Source: an uncultured Bacteroidota bacterium
Lineage (GTDB): Bacteria > Bacteroidota > Bacteroidia > Flavobacteriales > Flavobacteriaceae
NCBI GenBank assembly: GCA_902590705.1
Contig: CACIXU010000004.1
Span: forward strand, 60,620 to 124,619
Length of the DNA stretch: 64,000 nt
Direction of reading: 5' to 3'
Position 1 is the first letter of the stretch. Each line of letters opens with the position of its first letter. Under the pieces are notes generated by a model. It was given only the letters and a program-made list of their open reading frames with translations. It made no database searches and was not told the origin of the DNA. Both the position numbers and the translations under genes were made by a program. Positions 31,801 through 40,075 of the stretch are shown here, one piece after another.

Positions 31801-32938
31801 TACTTATCCTGCCTTTGAAATAATTATTCGAGATAGTGGGTTTGGGATTAAAAAAGAAAATTTGGATAAGGTTTTTGAGCGTTTTTACCAGGATGAGGAA
31901 AACAATAGGCAAAACTATGGAGGGACTGGAATAGGACTTGAGGTAGTTAGTACTTTTATGAAATACCACAAGGGAAAAATTGAAGTTGAAAGTGAAGAAA
32001 ATATTGGAACTGCTATGAAAGTTTTTTTTCCTGCAGGGAAAAGTCACTTTGTTGCGAGTCAATTCAGAAAACAACCAAATAAAGACAAAAATATTAGTTT
32101 AATTAAAGAGACAATTATAAGTGAAGAAAATGTAGACTACATTCAATCAGAAACTCAGTCAAAAAAGAGCTTACTTATAGTGGAAGATAACTCTCAATTA
32201 AGGAAGTATTTAAAAAGTGAATTAAATGATAATTATAAAATATATGAGGCCAATAATGGGAAAATTGGACTCGAGATAGCTAAAATTAAAAGACCAAACA
32301 TTATAGTTACTGACGTAATGATGCCCGAAATGAATGGAATCGAAATGTGTTCACTTCTAAAAGCGGATAGCCTAACTAAAACCATACCAATAGTTATGCT
32401 TACCGCAAAAGTTAGTCATAAGGATAGGATATTGGGTATTAGTTCAGGAGCAGATGTATACTTAAAAAAACCATTTAGTATAGAATTACTAAAGTCCCAT
32501 TTGGAACAACTTTTGCAAAGTAAGAGTGATTTCTTTGAAGTTTTTATGGGAAAATTAAATATTGATACTGAAAGAAATAATACTAATAGTTTTTTGACTG
32601 ATGTAATCAGCTTTATCAATGAGAATCTTTCTAATGAAAATTTAGTCATAGAGGATATAGCGGATCAATTAAATATAAGTAAGAGCAAACTTTATCGAAA
32701 CATCAAAAATACTTCTGGAATTTCAGCTAATCAATTGATAAGAAAATTACGTATCGAGAGGTCAAAAGAATTATTATTAAAATCTAACTTTTCGATTTCT
32801 GAAATATGCTATAATGTTGGTTTTTCATCCCCATCATATTTTACTAAAAGGTTTAAAGAGTATGCAGGAATGGTTCCCAAACAATTTAAGCTTAAATATC
32901 TTAATGAAAATAAAATTGAAAAAAACAAAGACCTTTGA
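28802..32938 (+). CDS. Hybrid two-component system sensor/regulator (HTCS)
   Basis: Multiple two-component propeller repeats (IWIGTFQSGL, LWVGSNDGL), Y_Y_Y domain, histidine kinase (FFTNISHEFRTPLTLILNP; GGTGIGLEVV), receiver (LLIVEDNSQL...IIVTDVMMPEMNG...KKPF), C-terminal AraC HTH (ISEICYNVGFSSPSYFTKRFKEYAGMVPKQF). Confidence 0.97.
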   Translation: MIRSSLFSFILFFFLQGFAQKEPYLFVNSSSEMGNRPITSIAKDKNSFLWVGTYGGGLKKFDGIDVKTYRHDIYEETALSSSIIHDLMIDEVGQLWVGSNDGLHLYNPEKDNFFRFLNNFQGKPIKVHAIESLDDENVLVGTHQSGLFVVNYITKSIIEIELSINIEKNNFLIHDIKRDISNRIWVATNLGLFQFDINDFLLKRVKVQDQKSSRLLEKNILSILVDKQSNIWLGTTSSGILKIQSNNSNYLIVNQISLTNKRILAVEEYSNGKILCGTENDGLFILDYNGNVIDRYLSKSTDNFSIASNSVWSIFSDNEDRVWIGYYDKGLDKYDPRHFKFNFLKNIISKPNPFPKSISGIAKDKKGLIWFSSIDQGVYAYNSRNNYYYYLNDPKNKLASGINSFDIPSLYIDKSGNIWVASWYSGVYLLKNGTDGFINFNRKTHPKIFKSNRIASFSEDLNGKIWIGTFQSGLISYEPISETFTKHDSPSIRENGLNRANIRKVLADSQNNIWLGTRQGVFIYDKKTSALKSFNYRIKELIGKQFSEIVIFSLYEDLNKKIWIGTDGFGAFCYNPSDDTLEWFNKNNRMPLLTVNSITQTNDGFHWFGGDDGLVRFDTTLDEIKFYNSSDGLMSNMINKNTFYKDNDILYLGTNKGVNFFNYNKLTNNVLAPKIKLKELRISNQPIAVGESGPLPNALDALKVLELDHYQSSFSIDYVGINYTRGNQNNYAYRLKGFEENWNYVGNSSSANYTNIRPGNYTFELNASNSDGTWNEEPFILPITIRPPWWSTNVAYLIYVLIFSGLLFVFYKLVDQQYKERRRAELEKDKRKQVEELNEQKIQFFTNISHEFRTPLTLILNPMESLISRSFESAGKEVRQKYMTVYNNANRMLRLIDELMDFRKIQFNKTKLQVERCSLTESLSSVVSNFTIEASDRKIILNTEFNHSKDEIWIDTSMFEKIVFNLLSNAFKATAENGKIEIVCNYHNSGVLFPSMNPVRTYPAFEIIIRDSGFGIKKENLDKVFERFYQDEENNRQNYGGTGIGLEVVSTFMKYHKGKIEVESEENIGTAMKVFFPAGKSHFVASQFRKQPNKDKNISLIKETIISEENVDYIQSETQSKKSLLIVEDNSQLRKYLKSELNDNYKIYEANNGKIGLEIAKIKRPNIIVTDVMMPEMNGIEMCSLLKADSLTKTIPIVMLTAKVSHKDRILGISSGADVYLKKPFSIELLKSHLEQLLQSKSDFFEVFMGKLNIDTERNNTNSFLTDVISFINENLSNENLVIEDIADQLNISKSKLYRNIKNTSGISANQLIRKLRIERSKELLLKSNFSISEICYNVGFSSPSYFTKRFKEYAGMVPKQFKLKYLNENKIEKNKDL

Positions 32939-32942
32939 AACA

Positions 32943-34310
32943 ATGAAAAAAATATTTTTTTTTACATTTTTTTTTATTGTGATTAATCTAAAAGCTCAAG
33001 ATGGAAGTAAGCACATTCCATGGAAGCTTGATGGTGCATTAGAAAGAATTGAAAAATTAAGAAAAGGGGAAGTAGTTTTAGAATTTTATCATGAAAATAA
33101 AAGATTAAAAAATAAAAAAGGTGATTTTAAAATAGAGTTAATTAGTCATAATTTTAATTTTGGTGTCTCCATGACTCAATCCAGAGATTTATTTCAAACA
33201 GATAAATTTGAGCTCTACAGAGACCGAGTTAAGGAACTTTTCAATTTTGTTACGGTAGGTTTTTATTGGGTACTATTTGATGAGAAAGGTGACACTAACT
33301 ATGCAAATAAATATATGAATGATAACCTACAATGGGCTGATAAAAATAATTTGAGGGTAAAAGGACATCCACTTTTATGGCATGAATCTTTACCAAATTG
33401 GATTATAGACTTTGAGGATATGGAGGAGTTGGAGAAAATCATTAATAATAGAATATCCAAATTAATCAATTCTTATCCTAAAATTCCTTATTGGGATGTT
33501 TATAATGAACCAGTTGCGCCGTTCAAATCTCATGTGCATCCAAGTGGTATTACAAGATGGATTACTTACAAGGGCGGTATTGAGCCAGCTATGAAATACT
33601 TGTATGATTTGGTCAATCAAATAAACCCTACTAAAAAGTATGTAAATAACCATTACCATCCTAAGGAGCCAGAATTTATTGCTATTAATCAATATTTTAT
33701 TGATGAAAACGTAAATTATAGTGCTATAGGAATGCAAGCTCATATGCAAACTGATTCAGGAGTTTTGTCTGAAACTGATCTTTGGAATTTACTTGAAGAT
33801 TATTCTAAGTTTGAAAAGGAGATTCATTTTACTGAAATTACTGTTACCAGTTCAAAAAGATTTAAAGACTGGGAGGAGCATAAAATATATCTTAAAAAGA
33901 GAGATGATCTACTAAATCAAGGTAAGGATTTATACCTTGAAAGTCTGGATGAATATGAAATTTATCAAGCCGAGTATCTAAAAGATTTTTTCACTTTAGC
34001 ATTTAGTCATCCATCATTAACTTCCATTACCATTTGGAACCTAACGGATCTAAATGCATGGAGAGGCCATGCAGGAGGGATTTTGGATAAAGACTTCAAT
34101 CCTAAAAAAGCTTTTTATACTTTAAAAAAGCTTATTAAAGAGGATTGGTCAACCAAAACTGAGATTACTCAAAAACTAAAAAAACCAATTGTTTTTAAAG
34201 GTTTCTATGGTGATTATTTAGGAGAGGTTACTATTGAGGGGAAAAAATATAACTTCACTTTTAACCACAGCGCTGATAACACTGATACTGTAAAGGTAAT
34301 TATTCAATAG
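32943..34310 (+). CDS. GH10-family glycoside hydrolase (start reassigned from 32814, which lies inside the HTCS gene)
   Basis: Signal peptide MKKIFFFTFFFIVINLKAQ; VKGHPLLWHESLPNW, PYWDVYNEPV (acid/base), IHFTEITVT (nucleophile), ITIWNLTDLNAWRGHAGGIL; beta-domains either side. Confidence 0.85.
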   Translation: MKKIFFFTFFFIVINLKAQDGSKHIPWKLDGALERIEKLRKGEVVLEFYHENKRLKNKKGDFKIELISHNFNFGVSMTQSRDLFQTDKFELYRDRVKELFNFVTVGFYWVLFDEKGDTNYANKYMNDNLQWADKNNLRVKGHPLLWHESLPNWIIDFEDMEELEKIINNRISKLINSYPKIPYWDVYNEPVAPFKSHVHPSGITRWITYKGGIEPAMKYLYDLVNQINPTKKYVNNHYHPKEPEFIAINQYFIDENVNYSAIGMQAHMQTDSGVLSETDLWNLLEDYSKFEKEIHFTEITVTSSKRFKDWEEHKIYLKKRDDLLNQGKDLYLESLDEYEIYQAEYLKDFFTLAFSHPSLTSITIWNLTDLNAWRGHAGGILDKDFNPKKAFYTLKKLIKEDWSTKTEITQKLKKPIVFKGFYGDYLGEVTIEGKKYNFTFNHSADNTDTVKVIIQ

Positions 34311-34354
34311 CTCAATAGATGCCTTGTTTTTTAGAATGTTATTTATCCCCGTAG

Positions 34355-35377
34355 TTAATTTAAAACACACCTAAAACCTGTGTGCTGTGAACCAGTATCA
34401 GGAGATGACTTCATTTTGGAGGCAACACGGTAGCCCGAACAGTAAGTGTCATTGCAAAGAAATGAGCCTCCGCGAATAATTTTTTGGTCAATGTATGGAT
34501 TATAGGGATCAAAACTTTCATTAGCTCCCTTAGGATTTAAAGTAGTCTGTTTTGCTATGGTTTTATAGTAGTCATAGTTATACCAATCCGAGCACCATTC
34601 CCACACATTTCCTGCCATATCATAAAGCCCATACCCATTGGGCTCAAAAGATTTTACTGGAGCAGAATAAAAAAATAAGTCTTTATTTGAATTATTATAT
34701 GGAAAGGTACCCTCCCAACTGTTAGCTTTTACCTTTCCAGTACTAATTTCTTCATCTCCCCATGGATATTTTTTATCCTTTAGTCCCCCTCTTGCAGCCC
34801 ATTCCCATTCAGCTTCAGTCGGTAGTCGCTTTCCCGCCCAATTTGCATAAGCTACAGCATCATCCCATGAGACATGAACAACAGGGTGGTTTTCTTTTCC
34901 TTCAATTGTGCTTCCTTTACCTCTAGGGCTTCTCCAATCTGCCTTTGGCTTCCATTCCCACCAAGCTGAAAAGTTATTTAAATCCACTGGACCCGCGGTT
35001 GGTTTAAATACTAATGAAGAGGCTTGTAAAAGCGTATCATGTGGTTTGGGGGTATCAGGTGGTAGTTGTTTTTTCATTTCCTCCCAATTCACTGGCTGCT
35101 CAGCTGTAGTTACATATCCTGTTTCTTCAATAAATTTCGCAAACTGTGCATTGGTTACTTCAGTTTGATCAATCCAAAATCCATCAACTTTAACTTTATG
35201 AACAGGCCCCTCGTCTGGTCTAGCCTGATTATCTTCACTTCCCATTTGAAAGGTACTTCCAGGAATCCAAACCATTCCTTTTTTATTTTCAACAGGGCTA
35301 ACTTTAGATTTTTTAGTTTTTGACTGGCAACCAATTATTCCAATTAATAAAAAGATTAATGATATGGGTTTATACAT
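34355..35377 (-). CDS. Formylglycine-generating enzyme (SUMF1)-like lipoprotein, putative sulfatase-maturation enzyme
   Basis: Lipobox LIGIIGCQSK; MVWIPGSTFQMGSEDN, GFWIDQTEVTNAQFAKFIEETGYVTTAE, VSWDDAVAYANWAGKRLPTEAEWEWAARGG, IIRGGSFLCNDTYCSGYRVASK...HTGFRC, with both Cys positions expected for catalytic FGE. Confidence 0.85.
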   Translation of the reverse strand: MYKPISLIFLLIGIIGCQSKTKKSKVSPVENKKGMVWIPGSTFQMGSEDNQARPDEGPVHKVKVDGFWIDQTEVTNAQFAKFIEETGYVTTAEQPVNWEEMKKQLPPDTPKPHDTLLQASSLVFKPTAGPVDLNNFSAWWEWKPKADWRSPRGKGSTIEGKENHPVVHVSWDDAVAYANWAGKRLPTEAEWEWAARGGLKDKKYPWGDEEISTGKVKANSWEGTFPYNNSNKDLFFYSAPVKSFEPNGYGLYDMAGNVWEWCSDWYNYDYYKTIAKQTTLNPKGANESFDPYNPYIDQKIIRGGSFLCNDTYCSGYRVASKMKSSPDTGSQHTGFRCVLN

Positions 35378-35458
35378 TTTATATTTTTTTCATTGGTTAA
35401 GATGCTAATTTAAAGATTAACATCTATATTTGGTTAAATATTTAGTAGTAAATTTTCT

Positions 35459-35776
35459 ATGAAATCTAGTTTGGTTAAAACACTCATAACAACCTTTTTA
35501 ACCTTTATATTATTACTTCCTTATGGTGGATCTTTCCTTCACTTATTTGAAGATCACGACCATAAAACCTGCGATATATCCACAGTACATTTTCATGAAA
35601 TTGATTTCGATTGTGATGTTTTTGACTATTATTTTACTCCTAAAATTGAGGTTTCTAATTCGATTCCATATTACAATATTACAATATTCATTAAATTAAA
35701 ATTTTCTTTAAGTTCCCGATTAAATTTTGAATCGCTTATCAATCCCTTCCTCTTAAGAGGCCCTCCTATTGCATAA
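35459..35776 (+). CDS. Small membrane/secreted protein with His/Asp/Cys-rich segment
   Basis: N-terminal hydrophobic segment then FLHLFEDHDHKTCDISTVHFHEIDFDCDVFDYYF; adjacent to His-rich lipoprotein and TonB receptor. Confidence 0.5.
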   Translation: MKSSLVKTLITTFLTFILLLPYGGSFLHLFEDHDHKTCDISTVHFHEIDFDCDVFDYYFTPKIEVSNSIPYYNITIFIKLKFSLSSRLNFESLINPFLLRGPPIA

Positions 35777-35859
35777 TTTTTCTTGATTTTTTTTATAAAT
35801 GTTTACCCATTTAATAGGTAAATACATTCATTCAGTTATAAAAATTTAAAATTTAAGTT

Positions 35860-36480
35860 ATGTTAAAAAATCTTTTCAAACATTCAATATTAATAATATC
35901 AGTATTTCTATTAGCAATCTCCTGTGATAAAGGAGAGCCAGCAGTTGTTCACGAACATGAAGTATTCACAAGAGTTGTTCTCGAGGTCAAAAAAGACGGT
36001 GAAGCAAACTATAAAAAATATACTTTTGAGGTTGAGGGGCATGATGAGCATGGTGATCATGACGATGATCATGACGACCATGGAGATGAGGATCATGATG
36101 ATGATCACGGAGACGAACACACTGAGGTTGAGCTTGACACCAATTCAACTTATCACGTGAGTATCTTTTTCTACAATGATTCTGATCCAGATAATATTGA
36201 AGATATTACACTGGAAATAATTGAAGAAGCTGATGTACATCAAGTTTTTTATGAAATGACAGAAATTCCAGGTTTTTCAATTGCGGCTGCATCTGATGAC
36301 ACCAAAGACAGTAACGGAAATCCACTTTTTTTGAAAACTAAATGGACTACTACTTCTGAGACATCTGGTGATGTTGTTGCCTATTTAATTCATGAGGCAA
36401 CTTCTAAAACTGGAAGTACTCGAGCCGATTTTGGTGGAGCAACAGATGTTCAAATTGAGTTTGAAGTTCATGTAGAATAA
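35860..36480 (+). CDS. Histidine/aspartate-rich lipoprotein (putative metal-binding)
   Basis: Lipobox LLAISCDKGEP; GHDEHGDHDDDHDDHGDEDHDDDHGDEHTE tract. Confidence 0.7.
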   Translation: MLKNLFKHSILIISVFLLAISCDKGEPAVVHEHEVFTRVVLEVKKDGEANYKKYTFEVEGHDEHGDHDDDHDDHGDEDHDDDHGDEHTEVELDTNSTYHVSIFFYNDSDPDNIEDITLEIIEEADVHQVFYEMTEIPGFSIAAASDDTKDSNGNPLFLKTKWTTTSETSGDVVAYLIHEATSKTGSTRADFGGATDVQIEFEVHVE

Positions 36481-38961
36481 ATGTTACATTTTATTGGAAA
36501 AATTATTGGTAATTTCTTTTACAGGCCAAAAAAATGTAATTGCCCTTCTTGTTCAAAATTAACTAAATCAGTAGCAGGTATATCTTTACTTGCTACTGGT
36601 TTACTTTTTTCTCAAGATTGTAACCTGTCATTAAAAGGAAAAGTTATCGATTTACATGATAATACCCCTTTGGAAGGAGCTTTGATTAGTATCGTTGGGA
36701 TGAATGAAAATGTCCTATCCAATGCCAGTGGAGAATTTTTAATAAGGAATCAATGTAAGGGAAAGCTTAATTTAAAAATTTCACACGTAAGCTGTGAAGA
36801 CTATCTGACGGAATTCAATTTAAAAAAATCCAGTTCCAAAAATTTTTTCATGGAACATCATATTGAATCTCTTGAAGAGATAATCGTTTCAGAAAATAAA
36901 TTAAAAGACCTATCTACTACTGCAAATTCATACTCATTAAGTCAACTTGAGAAAGATAGGTTTAGCAGTGGAAATTTAGCTACAGCATTAGGCTCTATAA
37001 GTGGAGTAAGCAACCTTAGTACAGGAAATAGTCTTGCAAAGCCAGTAATTCATGGAATGTATGGAAGTAGATTAGGAATTGTTTACGATGGAGTCGTTTT
37101 AGAAAATCAACAGTGGGGTTTAGATCATGCTCCTAATGTGGATTTAAATGCTTTTAATAACATTCGTTTGATAAAAGGAGCGGGTCTTCTAAAGTATACA
37201 GGTGATACCCCTGGAGGGGTAATAGTTTTAGAGTCTTCGACTCCTAAAATATCTGATTCATTATATGGAAAGACCATTATTAATGGCATGTCAAACGGCC
37301 GAGGATTAAATATCATAAGTTCTTGGACCAAATCTTTTGAAAGTGGAATATATTTTAAAGCTCAAGGAACTATAAAGAATAATGGGGACTATAGTACTCC
37401 AAATTATATCCTTTCGAATACCGGGAACAATGAAAAAAACGTTAACCTTACCATTGGAAGAAATAAAATTTTAAAAAAATTAAAAATTAATTTTAGCTAT
37501 TTCAGTCAAGAAATAGGAATATTAAGAAGTTCTCATATTGGTAATGTTAGTGACCTTTTAAGAGCTATCCAATCTAATAAGCCATTTGTAATTAATCCTT
37601 TTAGTTATGAGATTAATTTTCCTAAGCAATTTAATAGGCATTATACCTCGAGTATCGAATATTCAGCAAGAAATAGTTCTAATGGAAAATGGGTAGTTAA
37701 ATATAATTGGCAAAAAAACAATCGAAAAGAATATGACATAAGAATAGGCTCAAATAAGTATAACCCTGCAATTGATCTATCTTTAAACACTCACAATTTA
37801 GTTTCAAATTACGAGTGGACTAAACCAAATGTATCCTATGATTTTGGATTATTTTCTCAATTTCAAGATAATTATTCTAACCCTGATACAGGCATAAAAA
37901 GATTAATTCCAGATTATGTGAAAGTAAGATTAGGCACTTTTTTTACTGCGTCTTATTCAATTAATAATCTTACAGATTTTAACTTTGGTTTTCGCTTTGA
38001 GCATATAAATAATCTAGTTCAAAAATTTTACAGTAACTCTAGATGGAATGATGAAAATTATGAAAAAGATCTTGGACCTTATGTGATTAAGGAAATTTTA
38101 TCTCAGAAATTAGTCAAAAGAAGAATAATTTTTAATAATCCCTCAATTAATTTTGGGGTAAAGAGTGGAATTATTCCATCTCATGAAGTAAGCTTAAACT
38201 TTTTTTATACACAAAGAGCTCCTGATATAGCTGAGATGTTTAGTGATGGACTTCACCACGCTATTGCATCAATTGAATATGGAGATCCATTTTTGAAATC
38301 TGAAATCATCAATAAATTTGTGTTAAATTTTGAAAAAAAGGAAGGAAATTTTCAGTATAATTTAAATCCTTATTTTACAACTGGAAAAAATTATATTGTA
38401 ATTGAGCCTGTAGGAGTTGAGCAGTCAATTAGGGGTGCATTTCCTGTTTGGGAATTTAGGTCAATTAGCTCTTCATTAAAAGGGTTTGATATTGATCTAT
38501 CATATAAATTTAACAAGAACATTACATATAAAAATAACACATCTTGGATAGAGGGAGTTGATAAAAATACCAAAACGCCTATGATAAATATTCCACCCTT
38601 AACTACCAATAATCAGATACAGTTTTCAATTTCTAAATGGAAATATTTTTTTGGTTCGATTACCAGTAAATACGTATTTAATCAAAATCAATTCCCTGAT
38701 AATAATTTTTATATAACTATAATAGAGAACGGAAGTAAAGTAGAGAAGTTAGTAGATATCAGCACTCCTCCTAATGGGTATCATGATTTAGGAATTGATC
38801 TAAATTGGGGACCTTATAAACTTTTCTCAAATAAAATAAGCTTTTCTCTTACTTTTGATAATATTCTTAATGCAAATTATAGAAATTATCTCAACAGAAT
38901 GAGGTTTTACAATGACGAGCTTGGAAGAAACATTATGATCCAAATAAAGATTAATCACTGA
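36481..38961 (+). CDS. TonB-dependent outer-membrane receptor
   Basis: LKGKVIDLHDNTPLEGALISI; plug HGMYGSRLGIVYDGVVLENQQWGLDHAPNVDLNAFNNIRLIKGAGLLKYTGDTPGGVIVLES; C-terminal barrel with terminal aromatic-rich strands. Confidence 0.92.
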   Translation: MLHFIGKIIGNFFYRPKKCNCPSCSKLTKSVAGISLLATGLLFSQDCNLSLKGKVIDLHDNTPLEGALISIVGMNENVLSNASGEFLIRNQCKGKLNLKISHVSCEDYLTEFNLKKSSSKNFFMEHHIESLEEIIVSENKLKDLSTTANSYSLSQLEKDRFSSGNLATALGSISGVSNLSTGNSLAKPVIHGMYGSRLGIVYDGVVLENQQWGLDHAPNVDLNAFNNIRLIKGAGLLKYTGDTPGGVIVLESSTPKISDSLYGKTIINGMSNGRGLNIISSWTKSFESGIYFKAQGTIKNNGDYSTPNYILSNTGNNEKNVNLTIGRNKILKKLKINFSYFSQEIGILRSSHIGNVSDLLRAIQSNKPFVINPFSYEINFPKQFNRHYTSSIEYSARNSSNGKWVVKYNWQKNNRKEYDIRIGSNKYNPAIDLSLNTHNLVSNYEWTKPNVSYDFGLFSQFQDNYSNPDTGIKRLIPDYVKVRLGTFFTASYSINNLTDFNFGFRFEHINNLVQKFYSNSRWNDENYEKDLGPYVIKEILSQKLVKRRIIFNNPSINFGVKSGIIPSHEVSLNFFYTQRAPDIAEMFSDGLHHAIASIEYGDPFLKSEIINKFVLNFEKKEGNFQYNLNPYFTTGKNYIVIEPVGVEQSIRGAFPVWEFRSISSSLKGFDIDLSYKFNKNITYKNNTSWIEGVDKNTKTPMINIPPLTTNNQIQFSISKWKYFFGSITSKYVFNQNQFPDNNFYITIIENGSKVEKLVDISTPPNGYHDLGIDLNWGPYKLFSNKISFSLTFDNILNANYRNYLNRMRFYNDELGRNIMIQIKINH

Positions 38962-38965
38962 TTGA

Positions 38966-39535
38966 ATGATGTTTTATAGCCAAAAGTTTCTATTTTTTTT
39001 TATTGTTAGTATACAAATACTAAAATCTCAAAATGATAATGGCCAGATTAGTTCTTATTTTAATCCCCTCAATGATCCTACTGTAGAGGGACAAACTACT
39101 TTTGTTGAAGAATTAATGGATATAGCCGGATATAATCCTGAAAAAATTGAAATTTATCAGACATTACCTAATAAAGCAAAAGTTTTTAGAGTGAAACTCG
39201 ATAGCGTTAATGGTGGCTTTGTATTTATTCGTTGGGATAGTAAAAAGAAAGAAAACTATGTAGCCAACAAAATGATAGATCCAGGTGTTTATTTTAATCT
39301 CAAGGCTGCTAAAGAAATAATGAGAAAGCAGACAAATAAAGCTAATTTCACCGTTGAGGATGTGCTTCCTCAGGCTCCTGATCAAGAGCAGATTAATATC
39401 GGCGAGCTTAATGAATTTAGAGAGGAGTTTGAATTAAAAGAGGAGGAAAAAAGGTTGGAGGAAGAGGAGGCTCAAAAAAGTAGACTTAAAAAGGAAAAAA
39501 GCAAGGAAAAGACTAAAAAGAAGCTTTTTAATTAA
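38966..39535 (+). CDS. Secreted protein of unknown function with charged helical C-terminus
   Basis: N-terminal hydrophobic segment; ends in EEEKRLEEEEAQKSRLKKEKSKEKTKKK; 4-bp gap after TonB receptor. Confidence 0.5.
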   Translation: MMFYSQKFLFFFIVSIQILKSQNDNGQISSYFNPLNDPTVEGQTTFVEELMDIAGYNPEKIEIYQTLPNKAKVFRVKLDSVNGGFVFIRWDSKKKENYVANKMIDPGVYFNLKAAKEIMRKQTNKANFTVEDVLPQAPDQEQINIGELNEFREEFELKEEEKRLEEEEAQKSRLKKEKSKEKTKKKLFN

Positions 39536-39978
39536 CGGGTTACCGTCAAAATACTTCCCTGTAATGTCGCAGTATAGCATGTTAATCCACCTGAACAACT
39601 GTCTTCAAATGAACGATTATGTTGAGCACAAGAGAATTTTGAATTGCTATAGGACCATCTATTTTGAGTCCCTTGATGGGGACAAACATTACTAAAAGCT
39701 CTAATCTCAGTAGAAGTTATTCTTAATAGTAACATGTTTTCTGCACTATAATTGATCCAACCTCCCACATTATTTAAACTAGAAAAGTTTGAGTCTTCAA
39801 GATTAATAGTCACACTATTATTAGAATTACTTCCACTAGTATTGTCTTGGTTGTTAAGGTTATTAACCGTTGGACTGTCATCTTCCTTACTACAAGCTTC
39901 AATTAATGAAACACCAAACATTGAAAACACTACAGGAGCGCAAGCTGATTTTAAAAATTTTCTTCTTTTATTGATCAC
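39532..39978 (-). CDS. Rieske [2Fe-2S] domain protein
   Basis: NVCPHQGTQNRWSYSNSKFSCAQHNRSF gives C-x-H-x15-C-x-x-H; N-terminal RRKFLKSACAP signal. Confidence 0.85.
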   Translation of the reverse strand: MINKRRKFLKSACAPVVFSMFGVSLIEACSKEDDSPTVNNLNNQDNTSGSNSNNSVTINLEDSNFSSLNNVGGWINYSAENMLLLRITSTEIRAFSNVCPHQGTQNRWSYSNSKFSCAQHNRSFEDSCSGGLTCYTATLQGSILTVTR

Positions 39979-40075
39979 AATTACTAATTTTGACCAAATT
40001 TAATTTAAATAGTCTAAGTCTAATAAACAAAAGTTAACTAAATAATAAATTGTTATTTAGTTTAATTATAAATAA

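Noticed and set aside
32814-32942. N-terminal extension of the GH10 ORF (MLVFHPHHILLKGLKS...)
   Set aside because: Out-of-frame reading of the HTCS AraC domain; a proper signal peptide starts at 32943.
9204-35377. Possible mobile element or genomic island boundaries around the PUL
   Set aside because: A tRNA-Leu lies at 8808-8889 just upstream, but no integrase, transposase or direct repeat of the tRNA end was seen on the far side.
35911-36160. Met/Ile/Val-rich ORFs on both strands over the His-rich lipoprotein
   Set aside because: Alternative frames of the CAT/GAT-rich tract; no independent coding support.
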